DNA of 64,000 nucleotides, taken from the NCBI RefSeq assembly GCF_002127325.2, contig NC_035436.2, positions 30,415,978-30,479,977 on the forward strand. The letters are read 5' to 3'. The notes under the pieces were generated by a model. It was given only the letters and a program-made list of their open reading frames with translations, was not told the origin of the DNA and did no database searches. Both the position numbers and the translations under genes were made by a program. How positions within the stretch are numbered: position 1 is the first letter of the stretch; the number at the start of each line of letters is the position of its first letter. Shown here in pieces: positions 22,313-33,053 of this stretch. The stretch comes from Helianthus annuus. Taxonomy: Eukaryota; Streptophyta; Magnoliopsida; Asterales; Asteraceae.

Positions 22313-25300
22313 GACGAGGGTGTAACTTTGAATGAAAGTTCTTGCCCAAAAACTGGTTTTCCATTGATCATTCCTGACATTAGTGAAGAGATAAAGCCAA
22401 AAATGTACATGATATTCCCAAGCCTCGATGATTGTTATTCATTGTATGTAAGGTATGCGACGGCTTGCGTTTTTTCTGTCAGAAAAGGGACGGACTGAAA
22501 AGATAAACGCCAAAGGACAAACACATATTAAGTATTACATGTGTACGGGATCTGGGGTATATAAGGACAAGAAGGTTGATATGTTGGTCTTGAATCAAAA
22601 GGAAAGGATTGTGCGATCCAACTAATCAAATAGGACTGGTTGGGGAGCAAAATTATGTGTAATATTTGAGGCTAAATCATGGAAGGTCTAAAAGTTTGTT
22701 GAGGAGCACAACCTTGATTTTGTTGAACAACCTGATAAGCATTTTCTTCCATCTGAACGAAACCTCACTCAGATCAAGAAGCATGTTATGCATAGTTGTC
22801 TATGTTGAATTTGGGGTCGGTTAAGGCGTTTAATGTTATGAAGACTTGTTTTGGCAGATTTGAAGACGTGGATGCAAGTAAAGTTGATTTTAAGAACTAC
22901 AAGAGGCAAATTAACTTGTTCATAGGGGAATACGATGTTGAGATGGTTGTGAGACATTTGCATGAAAAGAAACAGTCCCATCCTAATTTCTCATACGATT
23001 ACTTCACAGACGATGATAATCGTTTGAAAGGACTCTTTTGGTGTGATGATCAATGCAAACGTAATTACCACGTGTTTGGTGATGTGATTTCGTTTGATGC
23101 CACTTATCGTTCCAACAAGTAATATTTATAATTCTATTTTTTGTGTGTTTTGGCATTTTCATTTTTTAGATGCATTGGCGTTTTGTTCTTGTTTCATTTT
23201 TTTCAATGGCGTTTTCATATGTAGATACGCTATGGTGTTTGTACCGTTCACTGGTATAGACAATCACCACTGCAATGTTACGTTTGGTGCTACATTATTG
23301 GTGTCAGAAACTGCTGATACGTAATATGGTTGTTGATAATTTTTCTAAAAGTTTTTGGTGCTCAACCAAAAGTTCTTGTCACTGACCAAGATCCAGCAAT
23401 GAAAAAGGCTATTTTTGGTGTATTTGTTGAAACGAGGCATCGGTTATGCATGTGGCATGTGATGCATAAACTTTCTCTAAAGCTTGATTTTCTTATTTTC
23501 ATGTGTTTGGGATTTTAAGATATATGGCGTTTTGCCATTCATAACTGTTTTTCATGTTAGTTTTTTTGTTTCTAATGTATTTATTCCATGGCGTTTTCGT
23601 GTTTTATATAGGTTAGTGTTAAGCTATGCAATTCCACCAATTTCAAAGAACGTATTTGTGGTGTTGTGTGGACGGATATTCTTACATGTGAAGAGTTTGA
23701 ATCAGGATGGGAAGAGGTTATTGAAGAGTTTAATTTAGATGATAATGACTGGCTTTCTGATATGTTTGCACTTAGGGATTCTTGGATCCTTGCATACTAT
23801 AGAATGGAGGAAACTGTCGGGCCTTATGCGTATGACATCGAGGTTGGAGAGTGAGAACCATTTTTTTGGTCAAGTGTGCAATGCAAAATCTACTCTTGTT
23901 GAGTTCAAAACTCATTACGAAACTGCAATAGAAAGACAGCGTCACACGCACCGAAAAACTGATCATGAATCTCGATACAAACGCCCCCAGTTGAAAAGTA
24001 ATTATAAAGTGTTTGAGAGCCAAGCTCTTGTGTTATACATAAAAAATATTTTTTGTGACATTCAAGTTGAGCTAATCGGGATTGGGGATTGCTAAAATTA
24101 ACTTTATGAAGAGCAGCCCGATCGGTTGTTAAGTTCTACATAAATGATTTCAGCAGCCTTGTACATCCTTATTCGAGGTAAAAAATGGCATTTTTGCGTA
24201 TTTTATTTGGCGTTTTATGAGTATGATGTTTATTATATTTTTAAACATTTATTTTTTCTGCCTGAGGTTTTTTTTTGTTTGTTGTTTGATGGTGTTTTAT
24301 ACGCACAATGTCCGCATGACATTTTATACATATATTGTTTTTAGCGTTTTTTTTTTCAGGTAATGTACCGTAAGTCTGATTGCACCAGTTGTTGCTAATG
24401 CAGGCGTTTTGAGCAGTTTGGTTTGCTATGTAGACATATATTTTATGTTTTGAGAAGTTTGGATATTAAGGAATTTCCATAACAGCACATTTTGAATATA
24501 TGTCGTAAAGAGGCTTCGCCAAATTGCTCTTCCTATTACTCAATGAGTCATGATTTTATGACCAAGCTTGATCCCGATGTGCAAAGTATGATGCGAGAAT
24601 TTTTTTTTTTTTTTTTGAAACGGAGTATACTTTGAACCGTTTATCTGGTAATAAGGAGGAGTTATCCCTATACACAATCTTATATGAAGAAGGTTCAAGA
24701 TAAGCAGATTGTTGCTCCTCCTCCTAGTACTAGGGATAGATTTGCGGAGATAACAGGGCAATATCAAAACGATAAGTATAACAATCCTCCTAAAACATCC
24801 CTAACGTCCCTATTATACCCCGAATACTCGTTAAAGGGCCTAAAATACCTTAGTAGTAATATAAATCAAATAAAAACAAAATTATACTGCCCTCGCGGGC
24901 CGCGACTCGGTCAGCAAGGTCTGTTTTGGGGCACGACAAGGTGACACTAGGCCAGACCCTAGTCCGCCACGTGTCCTGTTACGCGTCAAGGGAAGATAGG
25001 AGACTCGCCAAGCCTACAACCCTAGCCTATGGCCTCGCGGGCCACGAAGGGCGACCCCATGTTGGTCGCGGGGTGCGAGCCGCCTTATGTTAGGCGTATA
25101 TAAGGGGCCTCAGGCCTCAGTTCATTCTCGTTCATAATTTTCTTTCTCTCTCAAAAACTATAGTGCGATTACTCTCGGGTATTATACCCCTAAAAAGCGA
25201 AGCTCTGCCTCGTTCTAAGTATTATAACTCCTGATCACGTATTTGTTACCCTACCTGATTGATCTAGGGCTCCGTAACGCATGTCAAGGCTCTGCCTGAC

Positions 25301-26254
25301 TCGGTTCGTTGGAGTTCTGTCTCGTGTTGTATGACTAATGTGATTTGGGTTATCTTACTAACACGTGTGCATTGTTTAATTTTAATAAATAATAACATGA
25401 GAAACACCAGGAAGCTATAATATTATCTAAGTCAGCAATGTGAGTATATCTTGCTTTTTGTCACCTTTTTGTGAGTCAGACTGTTTTACCAAAACCTCAA
25501 ATGTTTTAAATTATACTTAACAGTGATTGAGTCTATGTATTACAATTACTGCCGGTATGTTGGGGTTTTGTATACATTACTTTTAATCCGTTACTATTGG
25601 ACAAAGAGTTAGACAATGAGTAACATGACTACAAGTCAGGTGTTGACATTACTGAATGAGTAATTGGGTAGATATAAGTATTGTAATCGCTCTCGATACT
25701 GTAAAGTTATAAAACTGTTTTGATTAAACTGGAAATGCACTCGCCAGTATTTCTTGTTGATAAAACATTTTTAAAACGTGTTTCACGTAACTTAATTTTC
25801 AATAATTAGGGTTTATCCCTATAAATGTATTGTAATGAAAACTTGGGTTTTATCCCATTTATTTATAGTATAAAAAGTTTGGTGTTTTAAACTCTAATAA
25901 ATATATCCTAACTACGATCCTGATTTCTCATTTCCGCTGCCAAACTAATAAACACTGATACCACCCGCTCTGAGATTGCTCGCGGCCGCCCGCTTCCGGG
26001 GCAGGGGTCGAGGTCTCCAACAACAAAAATCTAATAAGAGTCCCTGTTGGGTATAATTCGAAAGGTTTTGGATCTAGCAAGCGTTTTAAATCCAAACGGG
26101 AGGAAGCAATTGAAAAAACAAAAACAAAAGGGAAGCCCGGGGTGAAAGAAAGACAGTGTAAGAATTGTAAAGCTTTCGGACACTACGCATCGACATGCAA
26201 GAAGGCCGTAATTAAAAGACAATCGACACGGTCTTCGAGAGCAAGTGAAGAGTA
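22313..26254 (+). pseudogene. FAR1/MULE-transposase-like gene, decayed and interrupted
   Basis: Exon 1 (about 22313-23122) has a FAR1 DNA-binding-like domain (FPSLDDCYSLYVRYA near 22415) and the start of the MULE transposase core (GLFWCDDQCKRNY, then DVISFDATY near 23080). Exon 2 (about 23221-23500) has MVFVPFTGIDNH and VLVTDQDPAMKKAI, ending RLCMWHVMHKL. Exon 3 (about 23600-24095) contains ESENHFFGQV. A later exon has the SWIM-type FEQFGLLCRHIFYVLR near 24405. The last part (26036-26254) ends in the CCHC knuckle CKNCKAFGHYASTC. Stops, frameshifts, a poly-T insertion near 24600 and a solo LTR (about 24770-26023) break it. Such proteins are transposases or their domesticated FHY3/FAR1 relatives. 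Which applies here cannot be told. Confidence 0.82.
24770..26023 (+). mobile_element. Solo Gypsy LTR inside the FAR1-like gene
   Basis: About 1.25 kb with LTR features and no internal coding region: a TATA box (tatataaggggcc near 25097), CT-rich leader, and blocks ACTCGCCAGTATTTC and TTTTTAAAACGTGTTTCACG (near 25739-25790) that also occur in the Gypsy LTRs at 11501-12793 and 18447-19732. Near the right end, TTCCGCTGCCAAACTAATAA is also shared. Boundaries are approximate. A possible CAAAA duplication (24765-24769 and 26024-26028) is weak. Confidence 0.6.
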
Positions 26255-27067
26255 GTTTGGCGTTTTTTATATTTTATATTTTTTATTTTTTTCATATGAA
26301 ATTTTTGAGCATGTAAGAACACATAGTATTGAGAACAAAACTAAATCTCTAATAAACGACGTCTGCCATATGTGGCTTTTGAACTTGTTGGCGCTTTAAA
26401 TTGTATGGTATTAAGTAAAATATGGCGTTTGTTTTTGGTGTGATCAATGGAAGGGCTTGAGACGTTGTTTAAATAAGATGTTTTTGGCGCGTAGTTTAGG
26501 AAAAATAATTATAATAAATGTTAGTAATAAAGTTTCAGTTGTTTCAGTTACTTACTGTTTGTTTAGCTTTATCTGTTAAAGCTGTAATGTGTTCCATAAT
26601 CAAGTTTGGCATTTTAGATAAAGATGGCAAAATACAACAAATTAACTTTTGTAAGGCAAAATAATGTTATGGCGTTCGAAACACAAAGATTGCGTTTTGA
26701 AACATATATCAGACATACACATTGTAAATAATATTGATGGCGTTTAGAAACAAGTAGATGCAATAGTCTAAACCAGATACATTACTTATAAAATGAAAGC
26801 AATTCATGGCGTTTAAGTTAATCTACATATTCATTCATCCTTTATTCAATTCTCTTACACCATTTTTTATACAATTCAGTAATTTTTGGAGTTTTTTAAT
26901 AATATGTGATTAAAGGAAATTATTGTAGTTTTGGCGTTTGTGGCGATTTTGGCGTTTTATATCTAACTAGAGAAATAAATTATTTTATTAGCAGAAAGTA
27001 CATAACAAACCACAGAAAATGACAAACACATACACCAAAAAAAAGAAAAAAAAACAATCAAGAAATC
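26255..27067. other. Motif-rich spacer downstream of FAR1-like gene
   Basis: No ORF. It contains about ten copies of TGGCGTTT-type motifs. A block at about 26370-26580 is repeated in the same orientation at about 27605-27815. Confidence 0.55.
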
Positions 27068-27815
27068 ATTGTCTGTCTAAGAAGTATCCATCGTTCCCTT
27101 CGTCTTCTTGTTCGGATTCTTGGTCAAAATTCAGATCTAAACCTTCATCGTCGGTGTCTTCGTCTTTGTCTTGAAGATTTTGGTACCTCCATGTGAACAT
27201 GTCATCCAACAACGCCAATTTTTTGGTCATTTCTGTGTTCAAACATGTTGAGTTACATTATTCATGTAGGAACCCAAGACGCTGTTTGGTCATGATGTTT
27301 TCAACCGTGTAGTCTTCCTGCTGCCCGTAGTCACATACAACAGTCACCAAATCAGTGTCTTCATCCAAACGCCAAGATTGGATGACTGGCTTGACAATTG
27401 GATTTGCATTGTTTGGTCCAAATTTTCTGGTTAATCTTCGTCTAACCATCTGTGTTTTCTCACAGAGGTTATCAATAGGAATGCCAAGGGCAAGGATCTC
27501 CCTCTGAACTTGTTCGTCCAAGTTCAGTATGGTGTTAACTGTTCTTAAAAGATTCTTCTTCTTGTATCAAAGACGATTATGAATAAATTGAGAACCAAAC
27601 TGCCATCTATGGTTTTTGAACATTTTGGCGTTTTAGATTGAATGGTATTTAGTAAAATATGGCGTTTATTTTTGGTGTGATCGATGGAAGGGCCTTGACG
27701 TTGTTTATATAAGATGTTTTTGGCGCGTAGTTTAAGCGGGATTTTTTTACAATAAATGTTAGTAATAAGTTTCCGTCGTTTCAGTTACTCTGTTAAAGCT
27801 GTAACGCTTTTCATC
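26370..27815 (+). repeat. Diverged direct repeat pair flanking the hypothetical ORF
   Basis: About 210 bp at 26370-26580 and 27605-27815 share phrases such as AGTAAAATATGGCGTTT, TTTTTGGTGTGATC and ATAAGATGTTTTTGGCGCGT, ending in GTTTCAGTTAC. The copies differ by scattered substitutions and indels. They bracket the antisense hypothetical ORF. Confidence 0.75.
27068..27521 (-). CDS. Hypothetical protein, acidic C-terminus
   Basis: A minus-strand frame opens MDEQVQREILALGIPIDNLC and runs to a TAA at 27258-27260. The same frame then continues to 27068 with TKKLALLDDMFTWRYQN and a very acidic tail (DKDEDTDDEG and following), ending at TAG. Read together it is about 150 codons with one in-frame stop. 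The composition looks protein-like. I do not recognise a family. It lies between two copies of a direct repeat and shares the ATGGCGTTTT-rich surroundings of the FAR1-like gene, so it may be a second gene of the same transposon. It may also be a 3' exon of a longer gene. Confidence 0.4.
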
Positions 27816-28124
27816 GTTAAGTTTGCCGTTTTGTATGAATGACGTTTTAGATAAAGATGGCGTTTCATCCGGAAGGGACTGATGTGTATTGCACGTAGTT
27901 TAAGGCGATAATTTTAATGGCGTTTGACTTATGAGTTTGGCGTTTTGTATTAGAGTAGTCAAAAGACACTATTACCCTTAATGAAGCGCGTCAATTTAAT
28001 AAAGTTGATGTTATTTACCAAAATGCCACCGTGCCAATCTAATCCATCATGATTTTTTATCCAACAGATGAAGGGCGTTCTCACTGTTTTCACACTAATA
28101 AGCGTTTTCACTAAATCTTGCCCC

Positions 28125-28165
<41 letters not shown>

Positions 28166-28484
28166 GATCCTGTACATTAATCCAGAAGTGTGAGAAGTGT
28201 ATTATAACACTATATATAACACTATATAACACCATATAAACACCAACAATATGTAACACTATATAACACATATAACACCATAGTTTGTCTGATAGCATGT
28301 TTATAATATATGTATAGTGTTATATATTGTTACATAGTGTCATATAGTGTCATATAGTTTTACATAGTGTTATATGGTGTTACATAATGTTATACGATGT
28401 TTATATGGTGTTATATAGTGTTATATATAGTGTTATAATACACTTCTCATACTTCTCACACTTCTGGATTAATGTACAGGATCC
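28125..28484. mobile_element. Foldback MITE, type A, copy 1 (28163-28484) in a TA microsatellite
   Basis: After (TA)n and (GA)n comes GGATCCTGTACATTAATCC. The same sequence is inverted at the right end, finishing ...ACAGGATCC at 28484. Inverted arms extend past AGAAGTGTGAGAAGTGTATTA. The interior is a diverged tandem array of TATAGTGTTATA-like units. No coding sequence. A TA microsatellite flanks each end. Confidence 0.8.
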
Positions 28485-28488
28485 CTAT

Positions 28489-28539
<51 letters not shown>

Positions 28540-28542
<3 letters not shown>

Positions 28543-28948
28543 TGGGCTATATAGAAAACCCTAAAAATTTAAGAAAACTTTGGAAACTCAAAAGTCCCCC
28601 CATTTTTACCCAACCTCCCGACATTTTTTTTTTGAAAAAAATAACACATGTAATATACATGTTTTTAAGAGTTTTGGGCAAAAAAAAACAAAAAAGCGCT
28701 GAAGGGATGTTTTTAAAAAAATAAACAAATTTCAGCAAACTCCGGGTGACTAATGGCAACAAAGGCTGAAACTTGCTGAAATTTGTTTTTCTTATTAAAA
28801 AGATTCCTTGGGCGCTGTTTTGTTTTTTTGGCCCAAAACTCTTAAAAACATGTATATTACATGTGTTATTTTTTCAAAAAAAAATGTCGGGAGCTTTGAG
28901 TTTCCCGGGTTTTCTCAAAATGGAGGGTTTTCTACCTAGCTTTAGCCT
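28540..28948. mobile_element. Foldback MITE, type B, copy 1
   Basis: A long imperfect palindrome. The left arm contains GAAAACCCT, TCCCGACATTTTTTTTT, ACATGTAATATACATGT and TTTTTAAGAGTTTTGGGC; the right arm carries the complements in reverse order, ending near GGAGGGTTTTC. It lies between TA microsatellites. Apparent ORFs on both strands are mirror images of the palindrome, not genes. Confidence 0.8.
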
Positions 28949-28963
28949 ATATATATATATATA

Positions 28964-29254
28964 GCTTAGGTTAACGTACAATAGCTCTTATCGTACAATA
29001 TGTACGCGCTCATCTCAGCCGTCCAGTCCAATCCGGTGCGAATTCAATTTTGAACATGCGATTTATGCTGAAATACCAACATGCAAAATTGCTTTATATA
29101 CATGTTCAAATCACATTGGATAGATGGTTTTTTCATAAAAAAATTAAAAAAATCATAAAAAACTAAATCAAATTCACAAACACATATGTAAGAAAATAGA
29201 GAACTAATCCTTACAAAAGGTTTTTTCCAAAAATCATAAAAATTAACTTTTCTG

Positions 29255-29260
<6 letters not shown>
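28964..29260 (+). repeat. Repeat type C, copy 1
   Basis: A non-palindromic segment that begins AGCTTAGGTTAACGTACAAT and ends near AAAATTAACTTTTC. Copies occur at 30568-30867 and 33808-34100, always followed by a TA run and a type D element. Confidence 0.75.
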
Positions 29261-29285
<25 letters not shown>

Positions 29286-29286
29286 G

Positions 29287-29800
29287 GGAGGGGCTCATGC
29301 GAGAACCACCCTTCCACCCTTATTGTGAGAACCAATGTGAACACAACCTAAAATAGCTAAAAAACCTAAAAAAAAAAAAACTAACCCCCACCCCCCCCCC
29401 AAAAAAAAAAAAAACTAAACCCCCACCCCCCCCCCCAAAGCTAAATGTTAAAAACTAAAACCCCCAAAAAACCTAAAAAGAAAACCTAACCCCCCCCAAA
29501 CCTAAACCCCACTGCCCCACCCTCCAAAAACCTAAACCCCCCCCCCCCAAGCTAAAATACGAAGAACTAAACCCCCAAAAAACCTAAAAAAAACTAAAAA
29601 AAAATTAATATTTTATGCTCAAATCGCTACTTTTAGTGGCCAAAAAAAATTTTTTTTTTCTTCGAAAAGTAGCGATTTTTATATAAAGAATTATAAAAAA
29701 ATTGTGTGATTTTTAGCTATTTTTAGGCATTTTTTGTGTGTTCACATTGGTTCTTGCTGTTCTCACAATAAGAGTTGGTTCTCGCATGATCTTCTCCCTA
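29287..29800. mobile_element. Foldback MITE, type D, copy 1
   Basis: Left end AGGGAGGGGCTCATGCGAGA, right end TCTCGCATGATCTTCTCCCT, with CACATTGGTTCT/AGAACCAATGTG further in. The left arm is a run of C-rich and A-rich blocks (CCTAAACCCCC). The centre has AAATCGCTACTTTTAGTGGC facing AAAAGTAGCGATTTTT. Copies at 30888-31423 and 34144-34630. Confidence 0.8.
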
Positions 29801-29821
29801 TATATATATATATATATATAT

Positions 29822-30106
29822 AGGGGATGGATCATGAGAAAACTAGTTTAAATGAGAAAACCAAAAAACTAACTAAAAATGCCTAACACATATAACACTA
29901 TAGTTTGTCTGATAGCATGTTTATGATAGACGTATAGTGTTATATATTGTTACATAGTGTCATATAGTGTCATATAGTTTTACATAGTGTTATATGGTGT
30001 TATATAATGTTATACGATGTTTATATGGTGTTATATAGTGTTATATATATAGTGTTATAATACACTTCTCATACTTCTCACACTTCTGGATTAATGTACA
30101 GGATCC
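29822..30106. mobile_element. Chimeric MITE: left end of type E joined to right part of type A
   Basis: 29822-29882 matches the left end of the type E element at 34708 (AGGGGATGGATCATGAGAAA). From about 29884 to 30106 it matches type A copy 1 from about 28263 to its right end GGATCC. The junction near 29883 is abrupt. Confidence 0.7.
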
Positions 30107-30132
30107 CTACCCTATATATATATATATATATA

Positions 30133-30558
30133 GGGTTGGGCTATATAGAAAACCCTAAAAATTTAAGAAAACTTTGGAAACTCAAAAGTCCCCCCATTTT
30201 TACCCAACCTCCCGACATTTTTCTTTTTTTGAAAATAAATAACACATGTAATATACATGTTTTTAAGAGTTTTGAGCCAAAAAAACAAAAAAGCGCCGAA
30301 GGAATGTTTTTAAAAATAATAAACAAATTTCAGCAAACTCCGGGTGACTAACATGTGTTAGGCAACAAAGGCTGAAACTTGCTAAAATTTGTTTTTCTTA
30401 TTAAAAAGATTCCTTCGGCGCTTTTTTGTTTTTTTTTTGTCCCGAAACTCTTAAAAACATGTATATTACATGTGTTATTTTTTCAAAAAAAAATGTCGGG
30501 AGCTTTATATTTCCCGGGTTTTCTCAAAATGGAGGGTTTTCTACCTAGCTTTAGCCTA
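30133..30558. mobile_element. Foldback MITE, type B, copy 2
   Basis: Nearly the same as 28540-28948, with a few indels in the A/T runs and a slightly longer loop (ACATGTGTTAGGCAACAAAG). Confidence 0.8.
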
Positions 30559-30567
30559 TATATATAT

Positions 30568-30867
30568 AGCTTAGGTTAACGTACAATAGCTCTTATCGTA
30601 CAATATGTACGCGCTCATCTCAGTCGTCCAGTCCAATCTCCAATCTGGTGCGAATTCAATTTTGAACATGCGATTTATGCTGAAATACCAACGTGCAAAA
30701 TTGCTTTATATACATGTTCAAATCACATTGCAGAGATGGTTTTTTCATAAAAAAATTAAAAAAATCATAAAAAACTAAATCAAATTCACAAACACATATG
30801 TAAGAAAATAGAGAACTAATCCTTACAAAAGGTTTTTTCCAAAAATCCTAAAAATTAACTTTTCTAA
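30568..30867 (+). repeat. Repeat type C, copy 2
   Basis: Close copy of 28964-29260, with a short internal duplication (TCCAATCTCCAATC). Confidence 0.75.
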
Positions 30868-30887
30868 TATATATATATATATAGGGA

Positions 30888-31418
30888 GGGGCTCATGCGA
30901 GAACCACCCTTCCACCCTTATTGTGAGAACCTTGAGAACCAATGTGAACACAACCTAAAATAGCTAAAAAAACCTAAAAAAAACCTAACCCCCACCCCCC
31001 CCCCCAAAAAAAAAAAAAAACTAAACCCCCACCCCCCACCCCTAAAGCTAAATGCTAAAAACTAAAACCCCCAAAAAACCTAAAAAGAAAACCTAACCCT
31101 CCCCCCAAACCTAAACCCCACTGCCCCACCCTCCGAAAACCTAAACCCCCCCCCCCCCAACCTAAAATGCTAAAAACTAAACCCCCAAAAAACCTAAAAA
31201 AATCTATAAAAAATTTTTTTTTAATATTTTTATGCTCAAATCGCTACTTTTAGTGGCCAAAAAATTTTTTTTTTTTTTTGCTTCGAAAAGTAGCGATTTT
31301 TATATAAAGAATATTAAAAAAAAATTATGTGACTTTTAGCTATTTTTAGGCATTTTTTGTGTGTTCACATTGGTTCTTGCGGTTCTCACAATAAGAGTTG
31401 GTTCTCGCATGATCTTCT

Positions 31419-31423
<5 letters not shown>
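30888..31423. mobile_element. Foldback MITE, type D, copy 2
   Basis: Close copy of 29287-29800 with the same end sequences and length differences in the poly-A and poly-C runs. A (TA)n run follows. Confidence 0.8.
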
Positions 31424-31447
<24 letters not shown>

Positions 31448-31449
<2 letters not shown>

Positions 31450-32230
31450 CTAGTGGGGAACCCGCGCGTTGCAGCGGTGTCGACAATACACGGCCACAAA
31501 TCCCATTCCAGTCATATATATAGTGCCCGCAGTTATTAAATCCAAGTTATTTAGTGCCCTAAGTTATTAAATCCAAGTTATTTAAGTTATTAAATCCAAG
31601 TTATTTAGTGCCCTCAGTTCCAAACGGGTTGCTTCTAGCCTATCAAGTTACTTAAGTAGAACTCCACAGCAAAAATGCACCGATAGCATCGATTGAACAT
31701 TAACATGCACCAGCGTACATACATTAACGTTGACAACAAACACATAAATAATAGTCGACAATGAAAATCATAATTTAACATAGCCTGAAAGCATCGATCA
31801 TGATAAACAAGTGTAAGAGTGAAATATATATTGATGATAGCCGAGTAGAGAACTCAAAAGTATTGATCACTTTATCATGACTGAACTTGAAGTTAAAGGC
31901 TTAGATCTCAAGTCGAATTTCGAGTTTAACCCGAGTTTGGCAATGTTCAACCATGAATTCTAATTTATCATTTCCCATAAAGAATAACCAATCTCAACAA
32001 AACACCATCTGTATATAACATCCATCACAAATCGCATAAGTGGTACATATTGTCCATTCTAGAAATAAAACTGTTGTACTAAAGTCTCAGCACAACCAAA
32101 AAAAAAAAAGCAGAATTTAGCAGTGTACCGAATAATCAATACTCTAAATGGCTCCATCTTTACCAAACCTTAAATCTATGAGCCTAACACACATGATACA
32201 ACCACGGTATAGTCCGAGGGCGCGATCTAA
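31448..32230. other. Repeat-bearing spacer, no gene
   Basis: Starts with TACTAGTGGGGAACCCGCGC (compare 7743). 31521-31617 is a tandem array of about three units of AGTTATTAAATCCAAGTTAT with TTAGTGCCC. The rest has no ORF and is probably the 3' flank of the transporter fragment on the other strand. Confidence 0.5.
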
Positions 32231-32232
32231 CT

Positions 32233-32690
32233 TCAAGAATTCCCGTAAAGTTTTGCATAGACTCTCTTAGTCCTATACACCACAATCATACTCAAGACAA
32301 ATGCTATGAGACAAAGAACTGACAAGATTCCGCAAGTGATGGAGTAGCATATGGTTCCATAGCACGTCAGTACTTCGCCATCTGTGAGCGTGTTAAGGTT
32401 TGTAGCACTTTGCATCTTGGCTTCATAGTCATAAATGGCGTTAGCAATGACACCGGAGAAGATTAGTGAACCAGCCGGGCTAGCAAGTGTAAGAAAGTTA
32501 TACAACGCACCAAAACTCTTTAGCCCGAATAGTTCTGACACAGCAGATGGCATAATGGCCCAATGGGCACCGTAACACGATCCCATCACAACTGAGACAA
32601 TGTATATCACCCCTGGTGCATTAACGACATAGTAGAGAAGTGAACACGACATCACTACTTGAACCGCAGCCATTGCCACTTATTATGTTT
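32233..32690 (-). pseudogene. 3' exon fragment of a nodulin-like MFS transporter
   Basis: An open frame of about 148 codons to the stop at 32233. It contains GAHWAIMPSAVSELFGLKSF and GALYNFLTLASPAGSLIFSG, then IYDYEAKMQSA, and a final membrane segment ending VYRTKRVYAKLYGNS. This matches the C-terminal third of plant nodulin-like/major-facilitator membrane proteins (four or so membrane helices). No upstream exons are visible; sequence above about 32690 is unrelated repeat. So it is a truncated gene or a captured 3' exon. The frame itself is unbroken, which suggests recent truncation. Confidence 0.75.
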
Positions 32691-33053
32691 AAGTGAACAC
32701 GGATTGTAGCTCAGATGTAGTTTTTTGCATATTAGTTCACACATTTAGTGGCAAACATTGTTATGTTTTAAGTCAAAATGTCTCACTTATTATATTTAAT
32801 TCAAACTGTCTCACTCCTTATGTTTGGACGCGGTAACAGGTCAGGGCAGGTTCGGGTCAGCTGAGTTCAGGAAAGAATAGGCGATTTGAAAATTATTAGT
32901 TTGGTTTGGGTCGGGTCAGGTCAGGACGGGTTTGAGTCAGAATGGGGACTTAATAAAATATTATTGTGGTTCGGGTAAGGACGGGCCGGCTTAAATAAAG
33001 ATTATTTTGGTTCGGGTAAGGACATCCTTGGTTTTAAAATGTACTACAACATC

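Noticed and set aside
28163..28484. TATAGTGTTATA units as a satellite array
   Set aside because: The units are imperfect and confined within the arms of one palindromic MITE.
28540..28964. Opposed ORFs of 60-71 codons on both strands in the foldback elements, with lookalikes at 30094-30579
   Set aside because: They are mirror images of a palindrome and include TA-repeat translations (YIYIYI); not genes.
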